Shown here: positions 25,026 through 33,983 of the stretch, one piece after another
Position numbering within the stretch: position 1 is the first letter of the stretch
How the letters are laid out: each line of letters starts with the position of its first letter
NCBI GenBank assembly: GCA_963698715.1
Contig: CAVORW010000004.1
Span: 248,001 to 312,000 of the forward strand
DNA length: 64,000 nucleotides
Reading direction: 5' to 3'
Source: CAWHJB01 sp963698715
GTDB taxonomy: Bacteria; Chloroflexota; Anaerolineae; Anaerolineales; UBA4823
The notes under the pieces: model-generated
Told to the model about the DNA's origin: nothing
Databases searched by the model: none
What the model saw: the letters and a program-made list of their open reading frames with translations, nothing else
Program-made: the position numbers and the translations under genes

Positions 25026-26237
25026 TAGGGTGATCGCATTTCAAATCGAGAGCACCTTGAGCAAGTAATTTTCGTCCCAACCGGCTTGCAAGCGCTTGGC
25101 CTGAATGCCCACTTTGGCAGACTTTTCCTGTTTCAGCAGGTTGAGGGCCATATGCCGCAACACAGCGAAGTTTGCCGGACCATGATCTTTGCGGACACGG
25201 CTGATATCCTCACGAAAAGCCACATCCAGCACCCAATGCAAACGGTTCTCGATGCCCCAATGACTGCGTTTGGCTTTCAAAAAATCCTTGGCATTTAGCA
25301 CCGCACTCGAAATGAAATAGCGGGTTTTGGTCTCGACCTTGTCACCAAACCTTCTTTCGGAACGGATCATTGCCAGAGTACTCAGGTTTTTCCAATTCTG
25401 CCGACCGCGCACATACGCCAGGTATTCTTCTTCCGAGATCGCCCAACATTCCCGGATCTCCATGCGCCCATGTGAGTTATCGACTTTGCGGGTATATGTG
25501 TATCCTGGGCTCTGGAAACCTTCTTGTTGATCCAGGCTGAATAGTCTTTCCAGATCTTCATACAGATGGAGCTGGTTCTCTTTCACGGCCAACAAGTAAT
25601 CACCACCTTGAGCAACGATCTTTTCGGCGATCTCGATCTGGGTCCCAATGGCATCAATTGTCACCAGACAACCGGAGATATCGAGCACTTCCAATAATCT
25701 GGGAATCGCAGTGATCTCATTCGACTTCTCGTCCACCTTGACTTGCCCTAACACCAGCTCATTGGCAGTTGCCCAAGCGCTCACCACATTGATCGCACTT
25801 TGACCTTCAAAACGGTCCACTGAGCCTCGTAATTGCTTGCCGTCGATGGCGATCACTTCCCCTTGCGTTAGCCTTTGGATTTCTGCTACCCAGCTCAAAA
25901 AGGTCAGTTCAAATTCTTCCGGATTGATCAGCCCAAATACTCGCCCAAAGGTGTCGTGCGAAGGTATGCCATGCGGCAGTTCTAAAAACGTCTTCAACCA
26001 CTTTGCCTTGCTCCTGCCAAATAGGGCTACATCACTCCATCCATCTGCTCCACAGACCACCGCACAGATCGCAATCACCAAGATATCGATGAATTTGTGC
26101 CGGGTCGCATTCCCTATCCGTGGATCTGTGACTTTCCCAAGATGCTCCCTTATCCTTCCGATCGGTTTGTCTGCCATTGCTGTACTCGCCTCCGTACAGC
26201 AATTGTCTCATATCTAGTTCAAATGCGATCACCCTAC
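25026..26237. mobile_element. ISAs1-family insertion sequence, apparently complete (1212 bp)
   Basis: Terminal inverted repeats: left end TAGGGTGATCGCATTTCAAA and right end, read inward, TAGGGTGATCGCATTTGAAC, so about 16 matching bases and then one mismatch. The element encodes one intact transposase and is bordered by a perfect 10-bp direct repeat. Intact ORF, inverted repeats and identical direct repeats suggest a fairly recent insertion. It sits just upstream of the orphaned binding-protein gene and next to a cluster of hairpins. Confidence 0.93.
25041..26177 (-). CDS. ISAs1-family transposase
   Basis: 378 residues, full length for the family. N-terminal part (RIREHLGKVTDPRIG...CGADGWSDVALFGRSKAKWL...GIPSHDTFGRVF) is the DDE_Tnp_1-associated domain. 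The catalytic DDE region includes IAIDGKQLRGS, VTIDAIGTQ and, near the C-terminus, RSHWGIENRLHWVLDVAFRED. It cuts and rejoins the IS ends. No frameshift or stop is visible, so it is probably active. Confidence 0.95.
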   Translation of the reverse strand: MADKPIGRIREHLGKVTDPRIGNATRHKFIDILVIAICAVVCGADGWSDVALFGRSKAKWLKTFLELPHGIPSHDTFGRVFGLINPEEFELTFLSWVAEIQRLTQGEVIAIDGKQLRGSVDRFEGQSAINVVSAWATANELVLGQVKVDEKSNEITAIPRLLEVLDISGCLVTIDAIGTQIEIAEKIVAQGGDYLLAVKENQLHLYEDLERLFSLDQQEGFQSPGYTYTRKVDNSHGRMEIRECWAISEEEYLAYVRGRQNWKNLSTLAMIRSERRFGDKVETKTRYFISSAVLNAKDFLKAKRSHWGIENRLHWVLDVAFREDISRVRKDHGPANFAVLRHMALNLLKQEKSAKVGIQAKRLQAGWDENYLLKVLSI

Positions 26238-26247
26238 TGAGGGGTGT
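26238..26247. repeat. Right target-site duplication of the insertion sequence
   Basis: CTGAGGGGTG directly after the right IS end, identical to 25016-25025. Confidence 0.85.
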
Positions 26248-26275
26248 ACTCAATTGTTGTAGAAAAATAATTTTG

Positions 26276-26317
26276 GTGTTCGGTTTGTGCGGCTGGAGCC
26301 GCACAAACCGAACACCA
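26276..26317. repeat. Perfect 20-bp-arm hairpin
   Basis: Arms GGTGTTCGGTTTGTGCGGCT and its exact complement, separated by two bases. It is followed by CATCTACACCCTTACCCC and then by AGAGAGCC, a flank shared with the hairpins at 40237 and 60428. It lies just outside the IS and is not part of it. Confidence 0.9.
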
Positions 26318-26374
26318 CATCTACACCCTTACCCCAGAGAGCCCTGGCTGAAGGGCTCGCCTTAAACCAGAATG

Positions 26375-26421
26375 GAAGCTGGGTGAGTGGGCAGGCCGCG
26401 CCCGCCCACTCACCCAGCTTC
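26375..26421. repeat. 18-bp-arm hairpin near the IS
   Basis: Arms GAAGCTGGGTGAGTGGGC (26375-26392) and the exact complement (26404-26421), with an 11-base G+C-rich loop. A smaller hairpin (AGCCCT/AGGGCT) lies just before it. No gene occupies 26248-26740; the region holds these hairpins, a promoter and a leader. Confidence 0.85.
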
Positions 26422-26539
26422 CCCTGAGCTGCGCAATTTCCACCTTTTTTAATCCAAAACCGTTTTTCAGAAGTATTATAGTTAAGAGAAGATGGGTTTT
26501 TTTAATAGAAACGAACTGTGATTTAATGAACTATGTTCA

Positions 26540-26568
26540 TTGACGTTTGTTAATACATATGCTATATT
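26540..26568 (+). promoter_or_regulatory. Sigma-70-type promoter of the plus-strand opp operon
   Basis: TTGACG (26540-26545), 17-bp spacer, TATATT (26563-26568). Transcription would begin near 26575, leaving a leader of about 165 nt before the binding-protein gene. Confidence 0.75.
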
Positions 26569-26578
26569 GCAGATGTAA

Positions 26579-26709
26579 CCCCGCATGGGGAAGTTTTGGT
26601 ATTGGATGGCTTGCAATCAACAGTTTGCATCGGGAACGGGTAGATCCCGGATAAGACGGCTATATATAACGTCAGTGGCCGCCTAACAAAGCCTGACCAC
26701 TACCAAAAC
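26579..26709 (+). promoter_or_regulatory. Structured 5' leader of the opp operon (riboswitch-like candidate)
   Basis: A small hairpin CCCC-GCAT-GGGG (26579-26590) is followed by a domain closed by a perfect 9-bp helix, GTTTTGGTA (26593-26601) with TACCAAAAC (26701-26709). Inside are TGCAA/TTGCA (26612-26616 with 26625-26629), CGGGA/TCCCG (26631-26635 with 26645-26649), GACG/CGTC (26655-26658 with 26670-26673) and GTGG/CCAC (26675-26678 with 26697-26700). It matches no riboswitch consensus I recognise. Position after a good promoter and before the ribosome binding site supports cis-regulation. Confidence 0.45.
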
Positions 26710-26740
26710 CAATTCAAACCAACATAAAGAGGAGAAGGAA

Positions 26741-29395
26741 ATGAAGAGATTTACGTTCTTGGTTCTAAGTCTATTGATCGTAGCGAGTATGGTGCTGGCA
26801 TCCTGCGCCCCAACCACTCCTGCGCCAACAGAGGAAGCACCCGTCCAACAGGTGGAGACCGAAGCCCCACCTGCAGAGGAAACTGAAGCTCCAGAAATGC
26901 CCGCGGCAACCGAGGAACCGACCGCGGAGCCAACTATGGAGCCAACTGAAGAGCCTGCCCCCCCGACTACCCGCACGGGCGGCTGGCTGGATGAGATCGT
27001 CGTTTCAGTCGTTGATGCAGCCTCAGCAGTGACGCAAATCGAGGCAGGCGCAATTGACATCTACGCCGCTGGCCTGTCGTCAGATTCGCTGCCTGAGATT
27101 GAAGCTGCTGGACTGGATTACGCTCAAAGCAACGGTCTGTACTATGAGCTGACCTTCAACGCTTATGGGCCGGTCTTCGATCAGTCCACCGGGGCAGTCA
27201 ACCCCTTCTACTTCGCCAAGGCCCGGGAAGCCCTGAACTGGCTGGTCGATCGCGATTACATCAATCGTGAGGTCTACAATGGCGGCGCTCTGGCCAAGTT
27301 CTGGTCCATCATCACTAACATGCCCGATTACACCAAGATGGCCGAAACCGTCCGCCGGTTGGAAGCCAAATACGCTTACAACCCCGAGCTGGCAGAAGCC
27401 CAGATGGACGAGGTCATGCTGGGGATTGACGGCGTGACTAAAGAAAGCGGCATGTATATGTACAATGGCGAGCAGGTGACCCTGATCTTCCTCATCCGGA
27501 CCGACTCGGACGGCACCCGCGTGCCGATCGGCGACTACGTTGCTAACCAGCTCGAGAGCATCGGGTTCGCAGTCGACCGCCAGTATAAGACCTCGTCCGA
27601 AGCCTCCCCGATCTGGGTGGGCGGCGAAGTTGCGGATGGCCTGTGGAACCTCTACACCGGCGCCTGGTCGGCGACGATTATCGACCGCGATGAGGGCGAT
27701 AACTTCGAATTCTTCGATACCCCGCAGTCCGCGTATGGTTTCTCGTCCACCTGGCAGGCCTTTACCTCCACGGCCACCGGTACACCCTACGGTGACCTGG
27801 CCGACAGGCTAGCTTACAACAAGTTTGAAACCCTCGAAGAACGCGATGCAGCCCTGGCCGAGATGCTTGAACTGGCCCTGACTGAATCCATCCATGTCTG
27901 GCTGATCGACGGCAAAAACTTTACGCCCTATCGCGATGGCGTAGAGGTGACCTACGACCTGGCCGCTGGTGTAGATGGCTCGATGATCTGGCCTTACACC
28001 ATTCGGTTTACCGATGAAGAGGGCGGTACGCTGAAGTGGGGCGCGCCCGACCTGTTCGTCGATCCCTGGAACCCGATTGCGGGCTCCAACTGGGCGTTTG
28101 ACCAGGCTATTGGCCGCGGCAGCTGGGCTGATGCTTATATGATTGATCCCCACACTGGCCTGTACTGGCCGCAGCGCTTAGAACGTGCGGAAATCACCGT
28201 CCGAGAAGGCTTACCAGTTGGCAAGACTCTGGACTGGGTGAGCCTTGATTTCGCCCCTGAGATCGCAGTCCCTGAAGACGCGATTGTAGACTGGGATGCC
28301 GCTAACCAGGCCTTCATCACCGCCGCTGAGAAATTCCCAGAAGGCACAACCGCCAATGTTAAGGCCGTAGTTTACTTCCCGGCAGAACTATGGGATACGG
28401 TCAGCTTCCACGATGGCTCTCCCATCGACCTGGGTGATTTTATCTATGCCTTCATCCTGAAGCTGGATATGGGCAAAGCGGATTCCCCGATCTACGATGA
28501 GGCCTATGCTGCCAATGCTGAAGCCCTCCTGGCGAACTTCAAAGGCTTCAAGGTCCTCTCCGAAACCCCTCTGACGATCGAATTCTATAGCGATGCCTAT
28601 CAAACCGATGCAGAGCTGAATGCCATCGATAGCCTGATGCAAATGTGGCCGTCCTACTCCTATGGTGAAGCTCCCTGGCACACCATGGCGATCGCCGCTC
28701 TGGCAGATGCCGCTGGTGAAGTTGCCTTCTCAGCCGACAAAGCCGAAGCCGCCTCCACCGACACCAAGACCGTCGAGTGGCTCAGCTTCATCGGTGGACC
28801 CAGCCTTGAGGTTCTGGGGCGCTACTTCGATCAGGGAATCGCCGACCAATATATCCCCTATGCCCCGGTCCTGGGCGAGTACATCACAGCTGAAGAGGCT
28901 GTTGCCCGCTACGAGAATGCCAAAGCCTTCTTTGAGAAGTACGGTCACTACTCGATCGGGTCTGGCCCTTACATCTTAAGTGAAGTCTTCCTGACCGAAA
29001 AGGTTGCCACTCTGATTAACAACCCCGATTTCCCCGACCTGGCGGATAAATGGAACCAGTTTGGGGCTCCAAAGGTCGCCGAAGTTGAAGTCGATGGCGA
29101 TGCCAGCGTGCTTCTGTCTGGCGAATTCTCCTTTGACGTGTTCGTAACCTTCGAGGGCGATCCTTACCCCGCTGATGAGATCAAGGAAGTTAAGGGTCTG
29201 CTCTATGACGCCACCAACCAGATCGTCCAGGTGCTTGACGGCGAACTGGTGGAAGAGGGCCACTATACCATCACCGTACCTGCGGATGTGGCTGCGTCCA
29301 TGGAAGCTGGCGCCAGCAAGCTCGAAGCCGTAGTGGTACCGTACACCGTTGCCATCCCGTCCTTCACCGCCCTGGAATTTGTGACCATCAAGTAA
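26741..29395 (+). CDS. Large oligopeptide-type ABC transporter substrate-binding lipoprotein
   Basis: 884 residues, well above the usual 550-650 of family 5 binding proteins. GAGGAGAAGG precedes the ATG. The lipobox is VASMVLASC; a very Glu/Pro/Thr-rich linker runs to about residue 85. Typical elements follow: ALNWLVDRDYINREVYNGG, PETLIRFTDEEGG-like strand regions, FHDGSPIDLGDFIYAF and IGSGPYILSEVFLTEKVATL. After about 790 an extra beta-rich segment (FDVFVTFEGDPYPADEIKEVKG...EGHYTITVPADVAASM) looks like an additional immunoglobulin-like domain. It heads a complete opp operon with two permeases, two ATPases and a small membrane protein, and would deliver peptides or related solutes. Confidence 0.9.
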   Translation: MKRFTFLVLSLLIVASMVLASCAPTTPAPTEEAPVQQVETEAPPAEETEAPEMPAATEEPTAEPTMEPTEEPAPPTTRTGGWLDEIVVSVVDAASAVTQIEAGAIDIYAAGLSSDSLPEIEAAGLDYAQSNGLYYELTFNAYGPVFDQSTGAVNPFYFAKAREALNWLVDRDYINREVYNGGALAKFWSIITNMPDYTKMAETVRRLEAKYAYNPELAEAQMDEVMLGIDGVTKESGMYMYNGEQVTLIFLIRTDSDGTRVPIGDYVANQLESIGFAVDRQYKTSSEASPIWVGGEVADGLWNLYTGAWSATIIDRDEGDNFEFFDTPQSAYGFSSTWQAFTSTATGTPYGDLADRLAYNKFETLEERDAALAEMLELALTESIHVWLIDGKNFTPYRDGVEVTYDLAAGVDGSMIWPYTIRFTDEEGGTLKWGAPDLFVDPWNPIAGSNWAFDQAIGRGSWADAYMIDPHTGLYWPQRLERAEITVREGLPVGKTLDWVSLDFAPEIAVPEDAIVDWDAANQAFITAAEKFPEGTTANVKAVVYFPAELWDTVSFHDGSPIDLGDFIYAFILKLDMGKADSPIYDEAYAANAEALLANFKGFKVLSETPLTIEFYSDAYQTDAELNAIDSLMQMWPSYSYGEAPWHTMAIAALADAAGEVAFSADKAEAASTDTKTVEWLSFIGGPSLEVLGRYFDQGIADQYIPYAPVLGEYITAEEAVARYENAKAFFEKYGHYSIGSGPYILSEVFLTEKVATLINNPDFPDLADKWNQFGAPKVAEVEVDGDASVLLSGEFSFDVFVTFEGDPYPADEIKEVKGLLYDATNQIVQVLDGELVEEGHYTITVPADVAASMEAGASKLEAVVVPYTVAIPSFTALEFVTIK

Positions 29396-29491
29396 GTAGT
29401 GGTCATAAGTTAGGCGTACAACTCCAACAAGGCAGGGGCAAGGAGAGCAATCACCTTGCCCCTGCTTGTAAATAAGCGGAGGTAAAGCCAC

Positions 29492-30628
29492 ATGGAATCA
29501 GCTGTCGAGCCTATTTCTACCAAGGTCGAAAAACCAAGATCTCCGATGATGACCACATTGTCCCGGGTTTTTAAGTATTCCGGTGTCAGGCTACTTTCGC
29601 TCTTTGTCACAGTGGTCATTGGCATTTACCTGACCATCATGATCGCCAATATGGGCGGTTTCGTGGACACGATGATGAAGGCAGAGATCCAGGAACGCAT
29701 TACCATGCAGATTGGCATGAATCCCTCCTTTAAGTCCATGGATCCGGCGACAAAGGCAGCCCTAACGGAGGAGAGAATACAGAGCGAGATCGAACGCCTG
29801 AACCTGGACCAACCGCTGGTCCTGCGCAGTATTCGCTATTTAAGAAACGCCTTAACCCTGAACCTGGGCCGGGCCCAGTTAATGTCAAGCGATAGCGGCT
29901 CCCGTAACGTCCGAGCCATCATTTTAGAGCGCATACCTTATACCCTGCTTTTGATGGGCACCGCCAACTTGATTTTGTTCTTCAGCACCATCTTCATCGC
30001 GCTGGCGCTTTCCCGCCAGTATGGCAGCTTGATTGATAAGCTTGTGATCACGCTTTCGCCAACCTCATCGGTGCCGCCCTGGTTTTATGGCATATTTCTG
30101 ATCCTAATTTTTGCGGCGGTGCTTAAAATCCTGCCCTTTGGCGGTGTAATCGATGCGCCTGTACCAAAAGATTTCGTCCACCGCAGCCTGAGTGTCTTAA
30201 GGCATTTAATCCTGCCCGCCAGCTCACTGATCCTCGCTTCCTTCTTTTTGAGCATCTATAACTGGCGCACCTTTTTCCTCATCTATTCCAGTGAAGATTA
30301 CGTGGAAATGGCCAAAGCCAAGGGCTTGCCTGCCCGCGATATTGAACGCCAGTATATCCTGCGCCCTACCTTGCCAACCATCATCACTTCATTTGCATTG
30401 CTGCTGATTGGTTTGTGGACGGGCGCTATTATTACTGAAACAGTTTTCCAATGGCCAGGGTTAGGCCGGATTACCTTCAAAGCGATCGGGTTATACGATG
30501 TGCCGGTGATTGTTGGCACCACGATCCTTTATGCATATTTGCTGGCAATTACCGTGTTCCTGCTTGATTTTGCCTATGCACTCGTTGATCCAAGGGTGAA
30601 AATCGGCGGGGGAGGCAGTCCCAAATGA
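29492..30628 (+). CDS. Oligopeptide ABC transporter permease (OppB/DppB type)
   Basis: 378 residues. GCGGAGG lies before ATG 29492. After the first membrane segment a periplasmic stretch of about 90 residues contains LNLDQPLVLRSIRYLRNALTLNLG (in two parts), the usual OppB signature position. The C-terminal binding-protein-dependent permease domain has the EAA loop DYVEMAKAKGLPARDIERQYILRPTLP (split) and ITETVFQWPGLGRI. It overlaps the next permease by four bases. With it, it forms the membrane channel. Confidence 0.93.
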   Translation: MESAVEPISTKVEKPRSPMMTTLSRVFKYSGVRLLSLFVTVVIGIYLTIMIANMGGFVDTMMKAEIQERITMQIGMNPSFKSMDPATKAALTEERIQSEIERLNLDQPLVLRSIRYLRNALTLNLGRAQLMSSDSGSRNVRAIILERIPYTLLLMGTANLILFFSTIFIALALSRQYGSLIDKLVITLSPTSSVPPWFYGIFLILIFAAVLKILPFGGVIDAPVPKDFVHRSLSVLRHLILPASSLILASFFLSIYNWRTFFLIYSSEDYVEMAKAKGLPARDIERQYILRPTLPTIITSFALLLIGLWTGAIITETVFQWPGLGRITFKAIGLYDVPVIVGTTILYAYLLAITVFLLDFAYALVDPRVKIGGGGSPK

Positions 30629-31968
30629 AGCAGCTTAAAAGCACCCTTCAAGACATTCTTCAATATCCCTCGGCCATTTTTGGATCCTTGATCGTATTAG
30701 CGCTCATTGTGTCAGCCATCGTGGTGGTAATAAAAATCCCTTACAGCGAAGCGATCAGCAGATGGCGCGGCGGTGAGTTAATCTGGGGCAAGAACCCCAG
30801 GAATGTCCCACCAATTTGGGTCAACTGGTTTAGAACAGACAAGTTGGTCGTTTCAACGGATTTAACTGAAGATGATGAAGATGTCACCGTTGTTCAAGAA
30901 GTCACGGAAGGCGGCACACCGATCAAAACCATCACCTTTGATCTTGACTACCAGTATGATACCTTCCCACAAGATCTTGTGATTTACTTTACTTCGCAAT
31001 TTGATGCCAAGCAGCCTTTTGTGACCCTCACGTGGATTACTCCGGACGAACGCGAGATCAAAGTCGGTGGATTTGCGATTGGCGCGACCCACACGTATCC
31101 TTTAAACCAGGATGACAAACTCAAAAAGAAGCTGGATGGTTTAGAGCCAATTATTGGGCTATTCAATGACCCCGAAATTGAGGCCCTGGTACCGCTCAGA
31201 GGGAAATATCAACTGGTCATTGAAGCGATTACCTTTGAGCCAGAGGCTGCCGTGCAGACAGAGTTTGTGATGCATGGGCAGGTCTTTGGTTGGGCGGGCA
31301 CGGATCACCTGCGGCGTGATTTGACCCTTCCCATTTTATGGGGCATCCCAATTGCTTTGGCATTCGGATTGCTGGCTGCGGTGGGCACCTCCTTGCTGAC
31401 CATGATCATCGCTGCCGTCGGCACCTGGTACGGCGGGGCTGTGGATGGGCTCATCCAGCGGATTACGGAAATCAATCTGGTGCTGCCATTCTTATCGATT
31501 TTGATCATGATTGGCACGTTCTACAACCGGAGTATCTGGACCATCCTGGGGGCCACAGTTGCACTGAGCATCTTTACGGGCGGGATTAAATCCTACCGGG
31601 CGATCTTCATGCAGGTAAAAGAATCCACCTATATCGAGGCTGCCAAGGCGTATGGCGCCAGCGACGGGCGGATTATCTTCAAGTATTTGATACCCCGCAT
31701 TATCCCCTTGCTCATTCCGGGTCTGGTATCAGCCGTACCCGCTTTTGTTTTCCTGGAGGCCTCACTCGCTTTGCTTGGACTTGGCGACCCGGTTTTGCCA
31801 ACCTGGGGTAAAACGATCAATGAGGCATATTCAAACGCCGCGCTTTATCGAGGCTGGTATTATTGGATCCTCGAACCAGCTGTGCTGCTAATGATCACTG
31901 GTTTAGGCTTTGCCTCTTTAGGCTTTGCGCTCGACCGGATCTTCAATCCCCGTCTACGGAGTTTATGA
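30625..31968 (+). CDS. Oligopeptide ABC transporter permease (OppC type) with large periplasmic insert
   Basis: 447 residues, longer than the usual 290-330. The ATG overlaps the stop of the preceding permease (ATGA). After the first membrane span (about 15-37) comes an extracytoplasmic insert to about residue 215 that includes predicted beta strands (TITFDLDYQYDTFPQDLVIYF split). Core motifs follow: GQVFGWAGTDHLRRDLTLPILWG, the EAA loop STYIEAAKAYGASDGRIIFKYLIPRI (split) and LEASLALLGLGDPVLPTWG. It pairs with the OppB-like subunit. Confidence 0.92.
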   Translation: MKQLKSTLQDILQYPSAIFGSLIVLALIVSAIVVVIKIPYSEAISRWRGGELIWGKNPRNVPPIWVNWFRTDKLVVSTDLTEDDEDVTVVQEVTEGGTPIKTITFDLDYQYDTFPQDLVIYFTSQFDAKQPFVTLTWITPDEREIKVGGFAIGATHTYPLNQDDKLKKKLDGLEPIIGLFNDPEIEALVPLRGKYQLVIEAITFEPEAAVQTEFVMHGQVFGWAGTDHLRRDLTLPILWGIPIALAFGLLAAVGTSLLTMIIAAVGTWYGGAVDGLIQRITEINLVLPFLSILIMIGTFYNRSIWTILGATVALSIFTGGIKSYRAIFMQVKESTYIEAAKAYGASDGRIIFKYLIPRIIPLLIPGLVSAVPAFVFLEASLALLGLGDPVLPTWGKTINEAYSNAALYRGWYYWILEPAVLLMITGLGFASLGFALDRIFNPRLRSL

Positions 31969-32930
31969 TCGCCATGGCAGAAAAAGCACTTCTACGCGTG
32001 GAAAACCTGAAACTGTACTTCAAAGCCTCAAAGGGGGTTGTACAGGCGGTGGATGGGGTTGATTTGACCCTGTCGCCCAACGAAGCGATGGTGATCATTG
32101 GGGAATCGGGTTGCGGTAAAACCTCTATGGCCAAAGCCTTGTTGCGCTTGCTGCCCCTCAATGTGGATACCTATTCTGGGAGCATCTACCTGAATGGGGA
32201 AGATATCATGAAACTGGATGGGGAAAATTTCCGCCGCGATGTGCGCTGGTCCAAGATGGCAATGGTACCGCAGGCGGCCATGAATTCACTCAATCCCGTC
32301 TTGCGGGTAGGCGACCAGGTAGCTGAACCGATGATGATCCATCATGGGGTGAGCAAGGAAGATGCCCTGGATCATGCCAAAACCATGTTCCAACGGGTTG
32401 GCGTGCCGGTAGATTTTATCAATCGTTACGCATTCGAGTTGAGCGGTGGAATGCGCCAGCGCGTGGCGATTGCCATGTCACTGGTCGCGGTGCCAGATCT
32501 GGTTATCCTGGACGAGCCCACCTCTGCTCTGGATGTACTGACCCAGGCCAATATCATGAACTTGCTTAAGCTGGTTAAGAAAGAAATCGCCACCAGCTTT
32601 ATCCTGATTACCCACGACATTTCAACCTCCAGCGAACTAGCGGATCGGGTGGCGGTGATGTATGCCGGACAGATTGTTGAAATCTGCGATAATAACCGAT
32701 TCTTCACGCAGCCGCTGCACCCGTACTCTGTGGCGCTGATGTCCTCCGTCCCCCGGTTACGCAGTACCGCCGATCTGGATTTCATCAGCGGGCAGCCGCC
32801 CAGCCTGATCAATCCACCCACCGGTTGCCGGTTTGCTGACCGCTGTCCAAAGGTCTTCGAGCAATGCGTCCAGGATCCGCCAGTGATCTCACAATATGGT
32901 CGCCAGGTGAAATGCTGGTTATATGCATAA
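31965..32930 (+). CDS. Oligopeptide ABC transporter ATP-binding protein (OppD type)
   Basis: 321 residues from ATG 31965, which overlaps the permease stop (ATGA); ATG 31974 is equally possible, while the longer open frame lies wholly inside the permease. Walker A GESGCGKTS, Q-loop VPQAAMNSLNPV, signature LSGGMRQR, Walker B LVILDEPTSAL, and the C-terminal OppD/F cysteine motif GCRFADRCPKVFEQC. It hydrolyses ATP to drive uptake. Confidence 0.95.
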   Translation: MIAMAEKALLRVENLKLYFKASKGVVQAVDGVDLTLSPNEAMVIIGESGCGKTSMAKALLRLLPLNVDTYSGSIYLNGEDIMKLDGENFRRDVRWSKMAMVPQAAMNSLNPVLRVGDQVAEPMMIHHGVSKEDALDHAKTMFQRVGVPVDFINRYAFELSGGMRQRVAIAMSLVAVPDLVILDEPTSALDVLTQANIMNLLKLVKKEIATSFILITHDISTSSELADRVAVMYAGQIVEICDNNRFFTQPLHPYSVALMSSVPRLRSTADLDFISGQPPSLINPPTGCRFADRCPKVFEQCVQDPPVISQYGRQVKCWLYA

Positions 32931-32947
32931 GGTAGGGAGAATTATTC

Positions 32948-33982
32948 ATGCAAGATCCATCCCACATTACTGAAACTTTTCAGACCGATCCAACACTCGC
33001 TGATGGTTCCCTGCTTTCGATTCAGGACTTGCACGTATGGTTTGAATTGCGGCGTTTTGGATTTGGTCATGCTGGTTATGTGCGCGCGGTTGATGGTGTC
33101 AGTTTTGAGCTGAACCATGGCGAAGCGGTGGCGGTCGTTGGCGAAAGTGGTTGCGGCAAGTCCAGCCTGATGAAGACAATTTTGGGGCTCAATACTCCCA
33201 CCAGGGGAGATATCGTATATAACGGGAATTCTTTATCTGGGCTCAGCCGCTCGGCTCTTAAATGGTATCGCTCACAGGTTGGGTATGTTCAGCAAGATCC
33301 TTATGGCGCTTTGCCACCTTTTATGACCATTCAGAACATCCTCGAAGAGCCCTTGATCATCAATGGGGTTAAGGATAAACAAGAACGGCTTGAGCGCATC
33401 CATAAAGCCCTGGAAGAAGTCAAGATGACGCCCGTGGATGAATTCTTGCCCAAGTTCCCCCATATGATCAGCGGTGGACAGCAACAACGGGTGGTCATCG
33501 CCCGGGCGATGATCCTCAACCCCAAACTGCTGGTGGCGGATGAACCGGTCTCGATGTTGGATGCCTCGGTGCGGGTTGAGATCCTGAAGCTGCTGCGCGG
33601 CCTGCAGGAGAACCACGACCTGGCGGTGATCTATATCACCCATGACCTTTCCACAGTGCGTTACTTCTCGGAATATATTTTTGTTATGTACGCCGGCGAG
33701 ATCATCGAAAAGGCGCTCGTGGCTGATCTGATCCATAACCCCAAGCATCCCTATACCCTGGCCCTGCTGGCAGCCACCTCAGACCCGGACGCGAAGAATG
33801 TAGATGAGTTTCAGGAAGTTCCGCCGGGCGAGCCGCCCAGTCTGGTCAATCCACCGACAGGATGTCGTTTCCACCCGCGCTGCGAGTTCATGATACCGGG
33901 AGAATGTGATGCAGAGCGCCCACCAGAATTCCCCATCGAGCCGGACCATCTGGTGGCTTGTTGGTTATTCAAGGAGACCTGA
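32948..33982 (+). CDS. Oligopeptide ABC transporter ATP-binding protein (OppF type)
   Basis: 344 residues with Walker A GESGCGKSS, Q-loop VQQDPYGALPPF, signature ISGGQQQR, Walker B LLVADEPVSMLD and the C-terminal cluster GCRFHPRCEF. GGGAG lies upstream of ATG 32948. It forms the heterodimeric motor with the OppD-type protein. Confidence 0.95.
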   Translation: MQDPSHITETFQTDPTLADGSLLSIQDLHVWFELRRFGFGHAGYVRAVDGVSFELNHGEAVAVVGESGCGKSSLMKTILGLNTPTRGDIVYNGNSLSGLSRSALKWYRSQVGYVQQDPYGALPPFMTIQNILEEPLIINGVKDKQERLERIHKALEEVKMTPVDEFLPKFPHMISGGQQQRVVIARAMILNPKLLVADEPVSMLDASVRVEILKLLRGLQENHDLAVIYITHDLSTVRYFSEYIFVMYAGEIIEKALVADLIHNPKHPYTLALLAATSDPDAKNVDEFQEVPPGEPPSLVNPPTGCRFHPRCEFMIPGECDAERPPEFPIEPDHLVACWLFKET

Positions 33983-33983
33983 G

